Shown here: in pieces, positions 42,735 to 51,993 of the stretch
How positions within the stretch are numbered: position 1 is the stretch's first letter
Layout of the letters: every line of letters starts with the position of its first letter
From: Hyphomicrobiales bacterium
GTDB lineage: Bacteria > Pseudomonadota > Alphaproteobacteria > Rhizobiales > Rhizobiaceae
Length of the DNA: 64,000 nucleotides
NCBI GenBank assembly: GCA_900471515.1
Contig: UCFC01000004.1
Span: 202,855-266,854, forward strand
Reading direction: 5' to 3'
Notes under the pieces: generated by a model
Database searches by the model: none
What the model was told of the DNA's origin: nothing
What the model saw: the letters and a program-made list of their open reading frames with translations, nothing else
Translations under genes and position numbers: made by a program

Positions 42735-43520
42735 TCAGCCTGCCGCCAATTGAGCGCGCATGGCGGATGGCGTCAGCGTCGTCAGGTCGCCGATCTCGCG
42801 GGTCATGTGGGCCTGGTCGGAAAAGCCGGCTTCGAGGGCAAGCGCGGCAAGGGACGAGGGCTCGCCGGCGCGGCACAGGGCCATGAAACGCTGCAGCCGG
42901 CGGATACGCTCCAGTGTCTTGATGCCGTAGCCGAAATGGTGGTGGGCGCGGCGGCGCAGCTGCCGCTCGCCGATGCCGAGGCCGCGCTGCAGGCCGCCGA
43001 TCCGGCCCGGCCCGCCATCGGCGGCGGCAAAGATCAGGCGCGCCTCGGGGTCGGGCGCGTCCTCGCTGCCTGCGAGGTCTTTCAGCAGGGCGGCGAAAAG
43101 CGGGAGAGCGGCGGCCCCATCCGGGCAGTCGGCGAGGCGAGGTTCGAGCAGGGCGGCCTTTGCGGGCGCAAGCTCGCGCAAGGGAACGGAGAGACCGGTG
43201 ATGTCCGACAGAGGCAGTTTCAGCCAGGCGGCACCCGCACCCGGCGCAAAACGCGCGCCGAGAATGCGCATGCCCGGCGCCATCGGCGGGAAGGCGGCGG
43301 TGCGGTCCGGCCCGGCAACGAAGAGGCGGCCGTCTGCGAAAAGCAGGTCGCAATAACCGTCGGGCACGATGGCGACAGGGTTTGCGGTTTTTATCTCATG
43401 CGACCAGAGGCAGGTGAAATGCGGCGCAAGGGCAGGCGAGGGCGCGTATTCGCGGTAGCGCCCGGCTTTGCCTGCCAGAAGCGGCCCGCTGTCGCCCCGG
43501 CTTTCAGTGCTGGCTGTCAT
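42735..43520 (-). CDS. AraC-family transcriptional regulator
   Basis: A 261-residue regulator with a sensor domain in residues 1-150 (APHFTCLWSHEI, PDGYCDLLFADG). The AraC HTH in the last 100 residues has GIGERQLRRRAHHHFGYG and ALALEAGFSDQAHMTREI. The start is 43520 with a GGGAGGCCGCA site. It heads a three-gene set with SRPBCC and VOC genes, which it may control. It is divergent from gnd. Confidence 0.85.
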   Translation of the reverse strand: MTASTESRGDSGPLLAGKAGRYREYAPSPALAPHFTCLWSHEIKTANPVAIVPDGYCDLLFADGRLFVAGPDRTAAFPPMAPGMRILGARFAPGAGAAWLKLPLSDITGLSVPLRELAPAKAALLEPRLADCPDGAAALPLFAALLKDLAGSEDAPDPEARLIFAAADGGPGRIGGLQRGLGIGERQLRRRAHHHFGYGIKTLERIRRLQRFMALCRAGEPSSLAALALEAGFSDQAHMTREIGDLTTLTPSAMRAQLAAG

Positions 43521-43675
43521 TGCGGCCTCCCCGACCCCTTCATATGGTGCGTGCCAGGCCATTCGAAAAGCCTGTTCCGGCTGCCTTTTTTCGCCGCGAA
43601 TCGGCCGTTGCGACCTTGCCGTTTGACCGAGAGAGTGCCACAACATCGCACCATTTGACTCATCGGAGGTTTGTC

Positions 43676-45106
43676 GTGGAAAAGGCAGAAATCGGACTGA
43701 TCGGCCTTGCCGTCATGGGTTCCAACCTGGCGCTCAACATTGCGGAAAAGGGCAACAAGATCGCGGTTTTCAACCGCACTCCTGAAAAAACGGATGAATT
43801 CTACGAAAGCGCCGGCGATCTCAAGAAGCAGATCATTCCCTGCAAGACGATCGAGGAATTCGTCGAGGCGATCCGCCCGCCGCGGCCGATCATCATCATG
43901 ATCAAGGCAGGCGAAGCCGTGGACCAGCAGATGGAGGCGCTTCGCCCGCACCTGCAGAAGAACGACATCATGATCGATGCCGGCAACGCCAACTTCCGCG
44001 ATACGGTCGCCCGCTTCGACCGCCTCAAGGATACGGGCCTGACCTTCATCGGCATGGGCGTTTCGGGCGGCGAGGAAGGTGCCCGCCACGGCCCGTCGAT
44101 CATGGTCGGCGGCACGGAAGATTCGTGGAAGCGCGTCGAGAAGGTGCTGACCTCGATCGCCGCCAAATATGATGGCGACCCCTGCGTCGCATGGCTCGGC
44201 AACGACGGTGCGGGCCATTTCGTCAAGACGATCCATAACGGCATCGAATATGCCGACATGCAGATGATCGCCGAAATCTACGGCATCCTGCGCGACGGCC
44301 TCGGCAAGAGCGCGTCGGAAATCTCCGGCATCTTCGGCGAGTGGAACAAGGGCCGCCTGAATTCCTACCTGATCGAAATCTCCGAAAAGGTTCTGGCCGC
44401 CACCGACCCGATCTCCAAGACGCCGATGGTCGACATGATCCTCGACAAGGCCGGCCAGAAGGGCACCGGCAAGTGGTCGGCGATCGAAGCGCAGAACATG
44501 GGCATTCCGGCAACCGGCATCGAAGCCGCCGTTGCCGCCCGCAGCCTGTCGTCGATGAAGGAACAGCGCGAAGCCGCCCAGAAGATCTTCGGCGATCTCG
44601 GCGCGGCCTTCCCGGTCGCCTACGGCCCCGACTTCAACAAGGACCTGGAACTGGCGCTGTTTGCCGGCAAGATCGGCGCCTATGCGCAGGGCTTTGCCGT
44701 CATGGCGGAAGCCTCCAAGGAGTTCAACTGGTCGCTGCCGATGCCGACGATCGCCCGTATCTGGCGCGCCGGCTGCATCATCCGCTCGCAGTTCCTCGAC
44801 GAGATCACCAAGGCGTTTACGGATGCGCCCGATGCGGCCAACCTCATCGTCACGCCGGCGTTTTCGGCCATGGTCAAGGAATCGATCCCGGCGCTCCGCC
44901 GCGTCGTGACCGCAGCAATGGCCGCCGGCCTGCCGGTGCCGGCACTGGCCTCGGCGCTCACCTATTTCGACGCCTACCGCCAGGGCCGCGGCACTGCCAA
45001 CCTCATCCAGGCGCAGCGCGACTTCTTCGGTGCCCACGGCTTCGACCGCCTCGACGGCAAGGATTTCCATCACGGCCCCTGGGGCAGCGGTGCCTCGACC
45101 TTCTGA
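43676..45106 (+). CDS. gnd: 6-Phosphogluconate dehydrogenase (decarboxylating)
   Basis: A 476-residue enzyme of the pentose phosphate pathway that converts 6-phosphogluconate to ribulose 5-phosphate and NADPH. Features are the NADP-binding GLAVMGSNLALNIAEKG, the conserved MGVSGGEEGARHGPSIM and the substrate Lys/Glu region GAGHFVKTIHNGIEY. The GTG start at 43676 follows CGGAGGTTTGTC; the frame is open from 43520 but that region lacks family sequence. An intrinsic terminator follows. Confidence 0.95.
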   Translation: MEKAEIGLIGLAVMGSNLALNIAEKGNKIAVFNRTPEKTDEFYESAGDLKKQIIPCKTIEEFVEAIRPPRPIIIMIKAGEAVDQQMEALRPHLQKNDIMIDAGNANFRDTVARFDRLKDTGLTFIGMGVSGGEEGARHGPSIMVGGTEDSWKRVEKVLTSIAAKYDGDPCVAWLGNDGAGHFVKTIHNGIEYADMQMIAEIYGILRDGLGKSASEISGIFGEWNKGRLNSYLIEISEKVLAATDPISKTPMVDMILDKAGQKGTGKWSAIEAQNMGIPATGIEAAVAARSLSSMKEQREAAQKIFGDLGAAFPVAYGPDFNKDLELALFAGKIGAYAQGFAVMAEASKEFNWSLPMPTIARIWRAGCIIRSQFLDEITKAFTDAPDAANLIVTPAFSAMVKESIPALRRVVTAAMAAGLPVPALASALTYFDAYRQGRGTANLIQAQRDFFGAHGFDRLDGKDFHHGPWGSGASTF

Positions 45107-45128
45107 GGTTTGTGCGGATAGAGACGAA

Positions 45129-45156
45129 GAGCCCGGCCATCGTGCCGGGCTTTTTG
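45129..45156 (+). terminator. Intrinsic terminator of gnd
   Basis: AGCCCGGC-CATCG-TGCCGGGCT followed by TTTTTG, a strong stem with a U tract, 22 bases after the gnd stop. Confidence 0.85.
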
Positions 45157-45292
45157 TCATGCAGCCGTCAGTGGCTGATCGCTGCAGCGAGGTTTTTGAT
45201 GCTGCGTCACGCATTCTTCGGGAAAGGGACATGCCGCACCGTCTCCGCCTTCCCGGCGACGGCACAAATGCCTCTCCCCTGAGAACGCCCGT

Positions 45293-45802
45293 TCAGGGCA
45301 ATATCGGCGGAATGTGATAGACGACGCAACCGTATTTGGGGGTCTGACGGCGTTCCCTGACCTCGCCGCCGTAGGCTTCGGCAATCCTCCTGCTGGCAAG
45401 GTTTTCCTCGGCGACCGGGTATTCGAAATAGCGCACCGTCTGCGTTCTGCTCACCCATCTTGCCACTGCGCCGATCAGTTCGCTACCGAGGCGCTTGCCA
45501 TGCACATCGCGGCGTAGCCAGATTCCGAGCTCCGGTGTGTCCGATTTGATGGCGTGCACGCCGAGAATGCCGAGGCAGCGGCTATCCTCCCGGCAGCGGG
45601 GGACGAGTGTGAGTTCCAATCCATCTTCCATTGCAGGGAGCCAGCTCTGCCAGACTTCGGCAAAGGCCGCCTCGCTCGCCGGCGCTTGCCAGGCGGTGAA
45701 GCGGGTGATCTCGGGGGAGATACAGGCGAAAACTTCACTGGCATCCTCTGCCCTGAAGGAGCTGAGGATCGTGCGTTCGGTCGGTATCTCGATTTTTCGC
45801 AT
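45293..45802 (-). CDS. GNAT acetyltransferase (RimJ/RimL-like)
   Basis: A 169-residue GCN5-related N-acetyltransferase. It starts IPTERTILSSFRAEDASEVF and has the acetyl-CoA loop as LRRDVHGKRLGSELIGAV, with NLASRRIAEAYGG. These suggest RimJ/RimL-type N-terminal protein acetylation or a related small-molecule acetyltransferase. It lies on the minus strand between gnd and the LacI regulator, 46 bases downstream of the latter. Confidence 0.82.
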   Translation of the reverse strand: MRKIEIPTERTILSSFRAEDASEVFACISPEITRFTAWQAPASEAAFAEVWQSWLPAMEDGLELTLVPRCREDSRCLGILGVHAIKSDTPELGIWLRRDVHGKRLGSELIGAVARWVSRTQTVRYFEYPVAEENLASRRIAEAYGGEVRERRQTPKYGCVVYHIPPILP

Positions 45803-45848
45803 GTATCTCTCCGCGCTCGAACGTCAGCGTGACTGTCGTCCTGGATGC

Positions 45849-46889
45849 TTACCGCCCGTTCGGCCATTCCGGCTTGCTGATCGACTGCAGCAGCTCCGCA
45901 TCCACGCCATCGATGCGGGCGATCACCTGTTTGGCCATTTCGCGGCCGGCGTGGCGGACGTCTTCGTAGGCGGCGATGATTTCCGGGCGGATCCAGTTGA
46001 GGATCGGGGCGGATTGTTTGGAGACGAGGTCGACGTCGTGGCCGAGGCGCTTGCCGGCGGCTTCGATGCCGGCATTGACGGCGATGGTGGCGCTGCCGGC
46101 CGAGGAGACGATGCCGTCGGGGGCGCCGGGCGAGCGCATCATCTGCTCCACCGCGTCGCGGATCTCGGCAAGCGGGGCGTCGATATTGACGCGCAGCGGC
46201 ACCTCTTCGGCGCCGTAATCGTGCAGGCCGGTCTGAAAGCCGATGCGGGTATGGGTGTAGTAGGTGAGCTTGCTCGGCGGCTGCAGCAGCGCGATGCGCT
46301 TGCGGCCGCGGCTGACGAGCTTCTGCACGGCCTGATGGGCGTAAGCCTCGTTGTCGAAGTCGTGATAGGGATGCACGAGCCCGCCATCGGTGCGGCCGTG
46401 GGTGGTGAAGGGCATGCCGCTTTCTGCGAGCAGGCGCACGCGCGGATCGTCGGGCTCGACGCGGGAAATGATGACGCCGTCGGCCGAGCCCGTGTCGAGG
46501 ATATAGCGCACCGGCAGCATGGGGTCCTTGCTGTGCGAATGCGGGGTGACGACGATATGGTAGGGCGTGCCGGTCAGCACTTCGGAAATGCCGAAGACCA
46601 TCTGGCTGGAAAAGCCCATGATCTCCTCGTCGATGCTGAGGACGAGGGCGATGACGTTGGTCTTGCCGGTTCTCAGACGCACGCCGGCCCTGTTCGGCTG
46701 GTAGCCGAGCTGGCGGGCAACCATGCGCACCCGCTCCTTCGTTTCCGCGCCAATGTCCGGTGCGTCCTTCAGCGCCCGCGACACGGTCGTCACGCCGAGA
46801 CCCGTCATGAAGGCGATCGTCTTCAATGTCGGGCGTTCGCGCTGAACGGAACCGGATGCAGCTCCGCCGAAATTTCCGTTGTTTTCCAT
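45849..46889 (-). CDS. LacI-family regulator of the sugar locus
   Basis: A 346-residue repressor. The HTH is at about residues 19-45 ([20 protein letters not shown]), with hinge and sugar-binding domains after it ([37 protein letters not shown]). A long N-terminal tail ([13 protein letters not shown]) precedes the HTH, unlike most LacI proteins. The start at 46889 has AGAGGG. It is divergent from the ABC importer; the palindrome CTGTAACGATACAG in the shared gap is the likely operator. The effector sugar is unknown. Confidence 0.9.
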   Translation of the reverse strand: MENNGNFGGAASGSVQRERPTLKTIAFMTGLGVTTVSRALKDAPDIGAETKERVRMVARQLGYQPNRAGVRLRTGKTNVIALVLSIDEEIMGFSSQMVFGISEVLTGTPYHIVVTPHSHSKDPMLPVRYILDTGSADGVIISRVEPDDPRVRLLAESGMPFTTHGRTDGGLVHPYHDFDNEAYAHQAVQKLVSRGRKRIALLQPPSKLTYYTHTRIGFQTGLHDYGAEEVPLRVNIDAPLAEIRDAVEQMMRSPGAPDGIVSSAGSATIAVNAGIEAAGKRLGHDVDLVSKQSAPILNWIRPEIIAAYEDVRHAGREMAKQVIARIDGVDAELLQSISKPEWPNGR

Positions 46890-46932
46890 CCCTCTAGGCC
46901 CGCCTCGCGCGATTTGTTTCGCCTTATAGAGG

Positions 46933-46970
46933 CTTTTTTCCACGCTGTAAGCATGCCGGCGTGGAAAAAG
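46933..46970. other. Stem-loop in the LacI leader
   Basis: CTTTTTCCACGC pairs with GCGTGGAAAAAG around a 13-base loop. It lies 44-81 bases before the LacI start. Neither strand has a U tract after the stem, so it is not a classic terminator; it may be an mRNA leader structure or a protein site. The remaining 455-base gap holds the operator and the AT-rich importer promoter. Confidence 0.45.
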
Positions 46971-46993
46971 CTCTCCTCCCTGAGCGAAACAAT

Positions 46994-47007
46994 CTGTAAC
47001 GATACAG
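46994..47007. promoter_or_regulatory. LacI-type operator
   Basis: CTGTA-ACGA-TACAG is a palindrome with the central CG typical of LacI-family sites (TGNAANCGNTNNCA class). A weaker candidate, GGCAACGTTTCA, is at 47316-47327 just before the binding-protein ribosome site. Together they could support looping. Confidence 0.65.
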
Positions 47008-47344
47008 TAGAAATGTCGAGCCTTTTTTCTGATCAGCGTTGCAGAGCAGTCCTCTCTGGTTGAATCGCCTGCCTGTCCCGCGATTTTTTGCGTCCGCGAA
47101 ATCCACAGCAGGGGAAATTGTCAGATTATTCAGAAATTAATCAATAAAATCATTAGCTTGTTCGGATACTGCACTTGCGAGATCGCTTGCTTACGCTTTT
47201 CTCATGGAGCCGGGATGGGGCGGATGATTGCAGCCACAGGCTGTATTGACGTCTTTCACAGAAAATTTTGCGAGCGGGCGGTTGCGCGGATAAATCGATT
47301 GCTCTAAGTTTTTCCGGCAACGTTTCAGTGAGGGAGGAGAACTC

Positions 47345-48580
47345 ATGAAAATCCGTATGATGGCGGCCGTGCTTGCCGCTTCCGTGGCCATCCCGTTCGG
47401 CGCCGCCAACGCGACCGATCTCGAAGTCACCCACTGGTGGACTTCGGGCGGTGAGGCCGCCGCCGTGGCCGAGCTCGCAAAGGCATTCGACGCTACCGGC
47501 AATCACTGGGTTGACGGCGCAATCGCCGGCTCCGGCAGCACCGCGCGTCCGATCATGATCAGCCGCATCACCGGCGGCGACCCGATGGGTGCGACCCAGT
47601 TCAACCACGGCCGTCAGGCCGAGGAACTTGTCCAGGCCGGCCTCATGAAGGACCTGACCGACGTGGCGACCGCAGGCAAGTGGAAGGACATCATCCGTCC
47701 GTCGACCCTGCTCGATTCCTGCACGATCGACGGCAAGATCTATTGCGCGCCCGTCAACATCCACTCCTGGCAGTGGCTGTGGCTGTCGAACGCGGCCTTC
47801 GCGAAGGCCGGCGTCGCCGTTCCGAAGAACTGGGATGAATTCGTCGCCGCCGCTCCGGCTCTGGAAAAGGCCGGGATCGTTCCTCTTGCTGTCGGCGGTC
47901 AGGGCTGGCAGGCCAGCGGCGCCTTCAACGTTCTGATGATCGCCATCGGCGGCAAGGACAACTACCTGAAGGTCTTCAAGGACAAGGACGCCAAGGTTGC
48001 GGCCGGACCGGAAATCGCCAAGGTGTTCAAGGCTGCCGACGATGCGCGCCGCATGTCCAAGGGCAGCAACGTGCAGGACTGGAACCAGGCCACCAACCTC
48101 GTCATCACCGGCAAGGCTGGCGGCCAGATCATGGGTGACTGGGCGCAGGGCGAATTCCAGGTCGCCAAGCAGGTTGCCGGCAAGGACTATACCTGCCTTC
48201 CTGGCCTCGGCGTGAACGAGATCATCTCGACCAGCGGTGACGCCTTCTACTTCCCGCTCCAGAAGGATGCGGAAAAGGCCAAGGCTCAGGACGTGCTTGC
48301 CGCGACACTTCTCGACCCGAAGACCCAGGTTGCCTTCAACCTGAAGAAGGGCTCGCTGCCGGTCCGCGGCGACGTCGACCTCGCCGCCGCCAACGACTGC
48401 ATGAAGAAAGGTCTCGATATCCTCGCCAAGGGCAATATCGTCACCAGCTCCGATCAGCTCGCTTCACCGGATACGACAAAGCAGATCGAAGACCTCTTCG
48501 CCGAGTTCTTCGCCAATGAGACGATGACGCCCGACGCAGCCCAGAAGCGCTTCGCCGACATCATCGCCGCTGCCGACTGA
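47345..48580 (+). CDS. Sugar ABC transporter substrate-binding protein
   Basis: A 411-residue exported protein of the CUT1 (SBP_bac_1) class. The signal peptide ends at about residue 23 (AAVLAASVAIPFGAANA-TD). The mature protein starts LEVTHWWTSGGEAAAVAELA, and sugar-stacking Trp residues recur (SWQWLWLSNA, DWNQATN). GGGAGGAGAACTC is the ribosome site. The operon context (beta-mannosidase and GH43 genes) suggests an oligosaccharide ligand. A stem-loop follows, as is usual where the binding protein must exceed the permeases. Confidence 0.92.
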   Translation: MKIRMMAAVLAASVAIPFGAANATDLEVTHWWTSGGEAAAVAELAKAFDATGNHWVDGAIAGSGSTARPIMISRITGGDPMGATQFNHGRQAEELVQAGLMKDLTDVATAGKWKDIIRPSTLLDSCTIDGKIYCAPVNIHSWQWLWLSNAAFAKAGVAVPKNWDEFVAAAPALEKAGIVPLAVGGQGWQASGAFNVLMIAIGGKDNYLKVFKDKDAKVAAGPEIAKVFKAADDARRMSKGSNVQDWNQATNLVITGKAGGQIMGDWAQGEFQVAKQVAGKDYTCLPGLGVNEIISTSGDAFYFPLQKDAEKAKAQDVLAATLLDPKTQVAFNLKKGSLPVRGDVDLAAANDCMKKGLDILAKGNIVTSSDQLASPDTTKQIEDLFAEFFANETMTPDAAQKRFADIIAAAD

Positions 48581-48602
48581 TCCTCGGTCCTCAAGCCTAA
48601 CA

Positions 48603-48633
48603 GGTCCGGCCCCGCTTGCCGCAGGGCCGGACC
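48603..48633 (+). terminator. Stem-loop between binding-protein and permease genes
   Basis: GGTCCGGCCC pairs perfectly with GGGCCGGACC around an 11-base loop, 22 bases after the binding-protein stop. No U tract follows, so it more likely blocks 3' decay than terminates. It would keep the binding protein mRNA in excess. Confidence 0.5.
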
Positions 48634-48786
48634 GCGCCGACGGATCTCCGATCCAGCCGGCGACGGCGCGTCACACCGGCTGCGGTCGCCCAAGACCGCA
48701 TGGCCGACGTGGCAGGGACGGGAAGGGCGGGCCTCTTCGGACGGCGCCCCGATCACCGAAGCGACTGTGCTTCAGGAGGAAACTCA

Positions 48787-49692
48787 ATGACAGGTCAAGC
48801 GAGAGCGGGCCGACCGTTTAAATTGTTTCGCAATCTGAATTCGAAGATTGCTTCCATTCCCATGATCCTCACCGCCATGGTCATCTTTCTCGGTGGCACG
48901 ATCTGGACGGTGGTTTATTCCTTCACCAATTCCAAGCTGCTGCCGCGCCTGACCTTTGTCGGCTTCGAGCAATATCAGCGTCTCTGGTCCGCCCCGCGCT
49001 GGGTCGTGTCCATCGAGAACCTGGCGATCTACGGCGTCTTGTCGCTGATCTTCAGCCTGGTCATCGGTTTCCTGCTGGCGGCTCTCATGGATCAGAAGAT
49101 CCGTTTCGAGAACACGTTCCGCACGATCTTCCTCTATCCGTTCGCGCTGTCCTTCATCGTCACCGGCCTCGTGTGGCAGTGGATCCTCAACCCGGAATTC
49201 GGCGTTCAGGCGGTGGTGCGGTCGCTCGGATGGACGAGCTTCACCTTCGATCCGCTCTATACGCCTGAAATCGTCATCTACGGGGTTCTGATCGCCGCCC
49301 TCTGGCAGGGCACCGGCCTCGTGATGTGCCTGATGCTGGCGGGGCTTCGCGGCATCGACGAGGATATCTGGAAGGCGGCCCGCGTCGACGGCATTCCGAT
49401 GTGGCGCACCTATCTCTTCGTCGTCATCCCGATGATGCGGCCGGTCTTCATCACCACACTCGTCATCATCGCCAGCGGCATCGTCAAGGTCTACGACCTC
49501 GTCGTCGCCCAGACCAGCGGCGGTCCGGGCATCTCGTCGGAAGTGCCGGCGAAATACGTCTACGACTACATGTTCCAGGCACAGAATCTCGGCCAGGGTT
49601 TCGCAGCGTCGACCATGATGCTGATCACCGTGGCGATCATCATCATTCCCTGGGCATATCTTGAATTTGGCGGAGGGCGCAAACGTGGCTGA
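48787..49692 (+). CDS. Sugar ABC transporter permease (MalF-like)
   Basis: A 301-residue inner-membrane protein with six hydrophobic segments. The coupling (EAA-loop) motif is WKAARVDGIPMWRTYLFVVIP. It starts at 48787 after AGGAGGAAACTCA; the frame opens further upstream without family sequence. It overlaps the second permease by eight bases. Confidence 0.92.
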   Translation: MTGQARAGRPFKLFRNLNSKIASIPMILTAMVIFLGGTIWTVVYSFTNSKLLPRLTFVGFEQYQRLWSAPRWVVSIENLAIYGVLSLIFSLVIGFLLAALMDQKIRFENTFRTIFLYPFALSFIVTGLVWQWILNPEFGVQAVVRSLGWTSFTFDPLYTPEIVIYGVLIAALWQGTGLVMCLMLAGLRGIDEDIWKAARVDGIPMWRTYLFVVIPMMRPVFITTLVIIASGIVKVYDLVVAQTSGGPGISSEVPAKYVYDYMFQAQNLGQGFAASTMMLITVAIIIIPWAYLEFGGGRKRG

Positions 49693-50629
49693 CAAGATCG
49701 CTCTCAAGGCCGTCGACGGCGGCGGCATCCCCTTCGAGAAGAAGGCGGTTTCCGGTCCGGCAGGGCCAAAGCCGCGGCCGGTCGTATCGGCGCGCAACAT
49801 CATCGTCTACGGCACGCTTTTCGTGGCCGCCGTCTATTACATGGTCCCGCTTTACGTGATGGTCGTCACCTCGCTGAAAGGGATGCCGGAAATCCGGCTC
49901 GGCAACATCTTCGCGCCGCCGATGGAAATCACCTTCGAGCCCTGGGTCAAGGCCTGGGCAACGGCCTGCACCGGGCTTAACTGCGACGGTCTTTCGCGCG
50001 GGTTCTGGAATTCCGTGCGCATCACCGTTCCTTCGGTCGTCGTCTCCATCGCGATCGCATCGGTCAACGGCTATGCGCTGGCGAACTGGCGTTTCAAGGG
50101 ATCGGAATTCTTCTTTTCCATCCTCATCATCGGCGCCTTCATTCCCTATCAGGTGATGATCTATCCGATCGTCATCATCCTGCGCGAAATCGGCATCTAC
50201 GGGTCGCTGACGGGCCTCGTCATCGTGCATTCGATCTTCGGCATGCCGATCCTGACGCTGCTCTTCCGCAACTACTTCGTGTCGCTGCCGGAGGAACTGT
50301 TCAAGGCGGCGCGTGTCGACGGAGCGGGCTTCTGGCACATCTTCCTGCAGATCATGCTGCCGATGTCGCTGCCGATCTTCGTCGTAGCGATGATCCTGCA
50401 GGTGACGGGCATCTGGAACGACTTCCTGTTCGGCGTGGTCTTCACCCGGCCGGATACCTATCCGATGACCGTGCAGCTCAACAACATCGTCAATTCCGTC
50501 CAGGGCGTGAAGGAATACAACGTCAACATGGCGGCAACGATCCTGACAGGACTTGTGCCGCTCGTCGTCTATTTCGTGTCGGGGCGGCTTTTCGTCCGTG
50601 GCATCGCCGCCGGCGCAGTGAAGGGTTGA
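49685..50629 (+). CDS. Sugar ABC transporter permease (MalG-like)
   Basis: A 314-residue six-segment permease. The EAA loop is LFKAARVDGAGFWHIFLQIML. The N-terminal 40 residues are cytoplasmic and Pro/Lys-rich. GTG 49685 follows GGAGGGCGCAAAC; the preceding gene ends inside it. It pairs with the MalF-like subunit to form the channel. Confidence 0.92.
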   Translation: MADKIALKAVDGGGIPFEKKAVSGPAGPKPRPVVSARNIIVYGTLFVAAVYYMVPLYVMVVTSLKGMPEIRLGNIFAPPMEITFEPWVKAWATACTGLNCDGLSRGFWNSVRITVPSVVVSIAIASVNGYALANWRFKGSEFFFSILIIGAFIPYQVMIYPIVIILREIGIYGSLTGLVIVHSIFGMPILTLLFRNYFVSLPEELFKAARVDGAGFWHIFLQIMLPMSLPIFVVAMILQVTGIWNDFLFGVVFTRPDTYPMTVQLNNIVNSVQGVKEYNVNMAATILTGLVPLVVYFVSGRLFVRGIAAGAVKG

Positions 50630-50633
50630 TCCC

Positions 50634-51725
50634 ATGAACATGAATGCAAGTGTTTCCATCAAGGACCTGTCGCTGAACTTCGGCGCGGTCAGCGTGCTCA
50701 AGGATCTGAACCTCGATATCAACGACGGCGAATTCCTGGTGCTGCTCGGCTCTTCGGGCTGCGGCAAGTCGACCCTGCTGAACTGCATCGCCGGACTGCT
50801 CGACGCCTCGGAAGGGCAGATCTTCATCAAGGGCAAGAACGTCACCTGGGAAGAGCCGAAGGACCGCGGCATCGGCATGGTGTTCCAGTCCTATGCGCTT
50901 TATCCGCAGATGACGGTCGAAAAGAACCTCTCCTTCGGCCTTCGCGTCGCCAAGGTGCCGCAGGCCGAGATCGACAAGCGCGTGGCGCGCGCGGCCGAGA
51001 TCCTGCAGATCCAGCCGCTGCTCAAGCGCAAGCCGGCCGAGCTTTCCGGCGGCCAGCGCCAGCGCGTGGCGATCGGCCGCGCGCTGGTGCGCGATGTCGA
51101 CGTCTTCCTCTTCGACGAGCCGCTGTCCAACCTCGATGCCAAGCTGCGTTCGGAGCTGCGCGTGGAAATCAAGCGCCTGCACCAGTCGCTGAAGAATACG
51201 ATGATCTACGTCACGCACGACCAGATCGAGGCGCTGACGCTTGCCGACCGTATCGCCATCATGAAGAGCGGCATTATCCAGCAGCTCGACGATCCGACGA
51301 CGATCTACAACAAGCCGCGCAATCTCTTCGTTGCCGGCTTCATCGGCTCGCCGTCGATGAACTTCCTGCACGGCGAACTGGTCAAGGCGGGCGACGGGCT
51401 CGCCTTCAGCGCCAACGGCGTCAATTTCTCGCTTGCCGCCTATGACGGCTACGAGAAGCTGCAGCCCGGCCGCAAGGTGGTGCTCGGCGTTCGCCCCGAA
51501 CATATCAAGGTCAACGAGAATACCGGCGGCGAAGAGCATGATGCGACCGTCGATATCGAAGAGCCGATGGGCGCCGACAATCTGCTCTGGCTGAAACATG
51601 CCGGTCACACGATGTCGGTACGCATCAACGGCGCGCGCCGCTTCAATGTCGGCAGCAAGGTGAAGCTCAGCTTCGACATGGCGCTTGCCTCGGTCTTCGA
51701 TGCCGAAAGCGAAGTGCGTCTCTAG
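50634..51725 (+). CDS. Sugar ABC transporter ATPase (MalK/UgpC-like)
   Basis: A 363-residue ATPase. The Walker A is GSSGCGKST, the signature LSGGQRQRVAIGRAL and Walker B VFLFDEPLSNLD, with the switch His in YVTHDQIEAL. The C-terminal OB-type regulatory domain (TOBE, residues 240-363) is present, as in CUT1 ATPases. Four bases follow the permease stop. A RIME-like repeat lies after it. Confidence 0.95.
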   Translation: MNMNASVSIKDLSLNFGAVSVLKDLNLDINDGEFLVLLGSSGCGKSTLLNCIAGLLDASEGQIFIKGKNVTWEEPKDRGIGMVFQSYALYPQMTVEKNLSFGLRVAKVPQAEIDKRVARAAEILQIQPLLKRKPAELSGGQRQRVAIGRALVRDVDVFLFDEPLSNLDAKLRSELRVEIKRLHQSLKNTMIYVTHDQIEALTLADRIAIMKSGIIQQLDDPTTIYNKPRNLFVAGFIGSPSMNFLHGELVKAGDGLAFSANGVNFSLAAYDGYEKLQPGRKVVLGVRPEHIKVNENTGGEEHDATVDIEEPMGADNLLWLKHAGHTMSVRINGARRFNVGSKVKLSFDMALASVFDAESEVRL

Positions 51726-51808
51726 AATATTCGGCGGGCGGGTCCAGAGACGGTGCCGCCCGCTCAGTGCTATGCCATTGCTTAGGAATTCGACGGATGC
51801 TCCGTATT

Positions 51809-51947
51809 CCCTCATTCCTGTGCCTGTCACAGGAATCCAGTGTGCCCAAGTCCTTGGGCACGGGCGACTTGTTTCCTTTTGGGGCTGAGTCATTCACCGC
51901 GCGGACGCGCGGTGGCTGGATTCCTGTGACAGGCACAGGAATGAGGG
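51809..51947. repeat. RIME-like palindromic intergenic element, copy 2
   Basis: Outer arms ATTCCTGTGCCTGTCACAGG and ATTCCTGTGACAGGCACAGG flank GTGCCCAAGTCCTTGGGCAC and CACCGCGCGGACGCGCGGTG. Compared with copy 1 the inner palindromes are in the opposite order, so the element is inverted. It lies between the ATPase and the GH2 gene. Confidence 0.8.
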
Positions 51948-51993
51948 AGGGGAGGCGACGTCCTTTCCAGAATTGTAGATCGGAAGCGATATC

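Noticed and set aside
46933..46970. A terminator between LacI and the importer genes
   Set aside because: The stem is strong, but neither strand has a U tract after it, and both flanking genes are transcribed away from the gap.
47121..47150. An AT-rich block before the sugar-binding protein gene that contains ATTCAGAAA, as in the VtlR-type box
   Set aside because: Only about nine bases agree and the inverted-repeat arms are missing, so chance in AT-rich promoter DNA is more likely.
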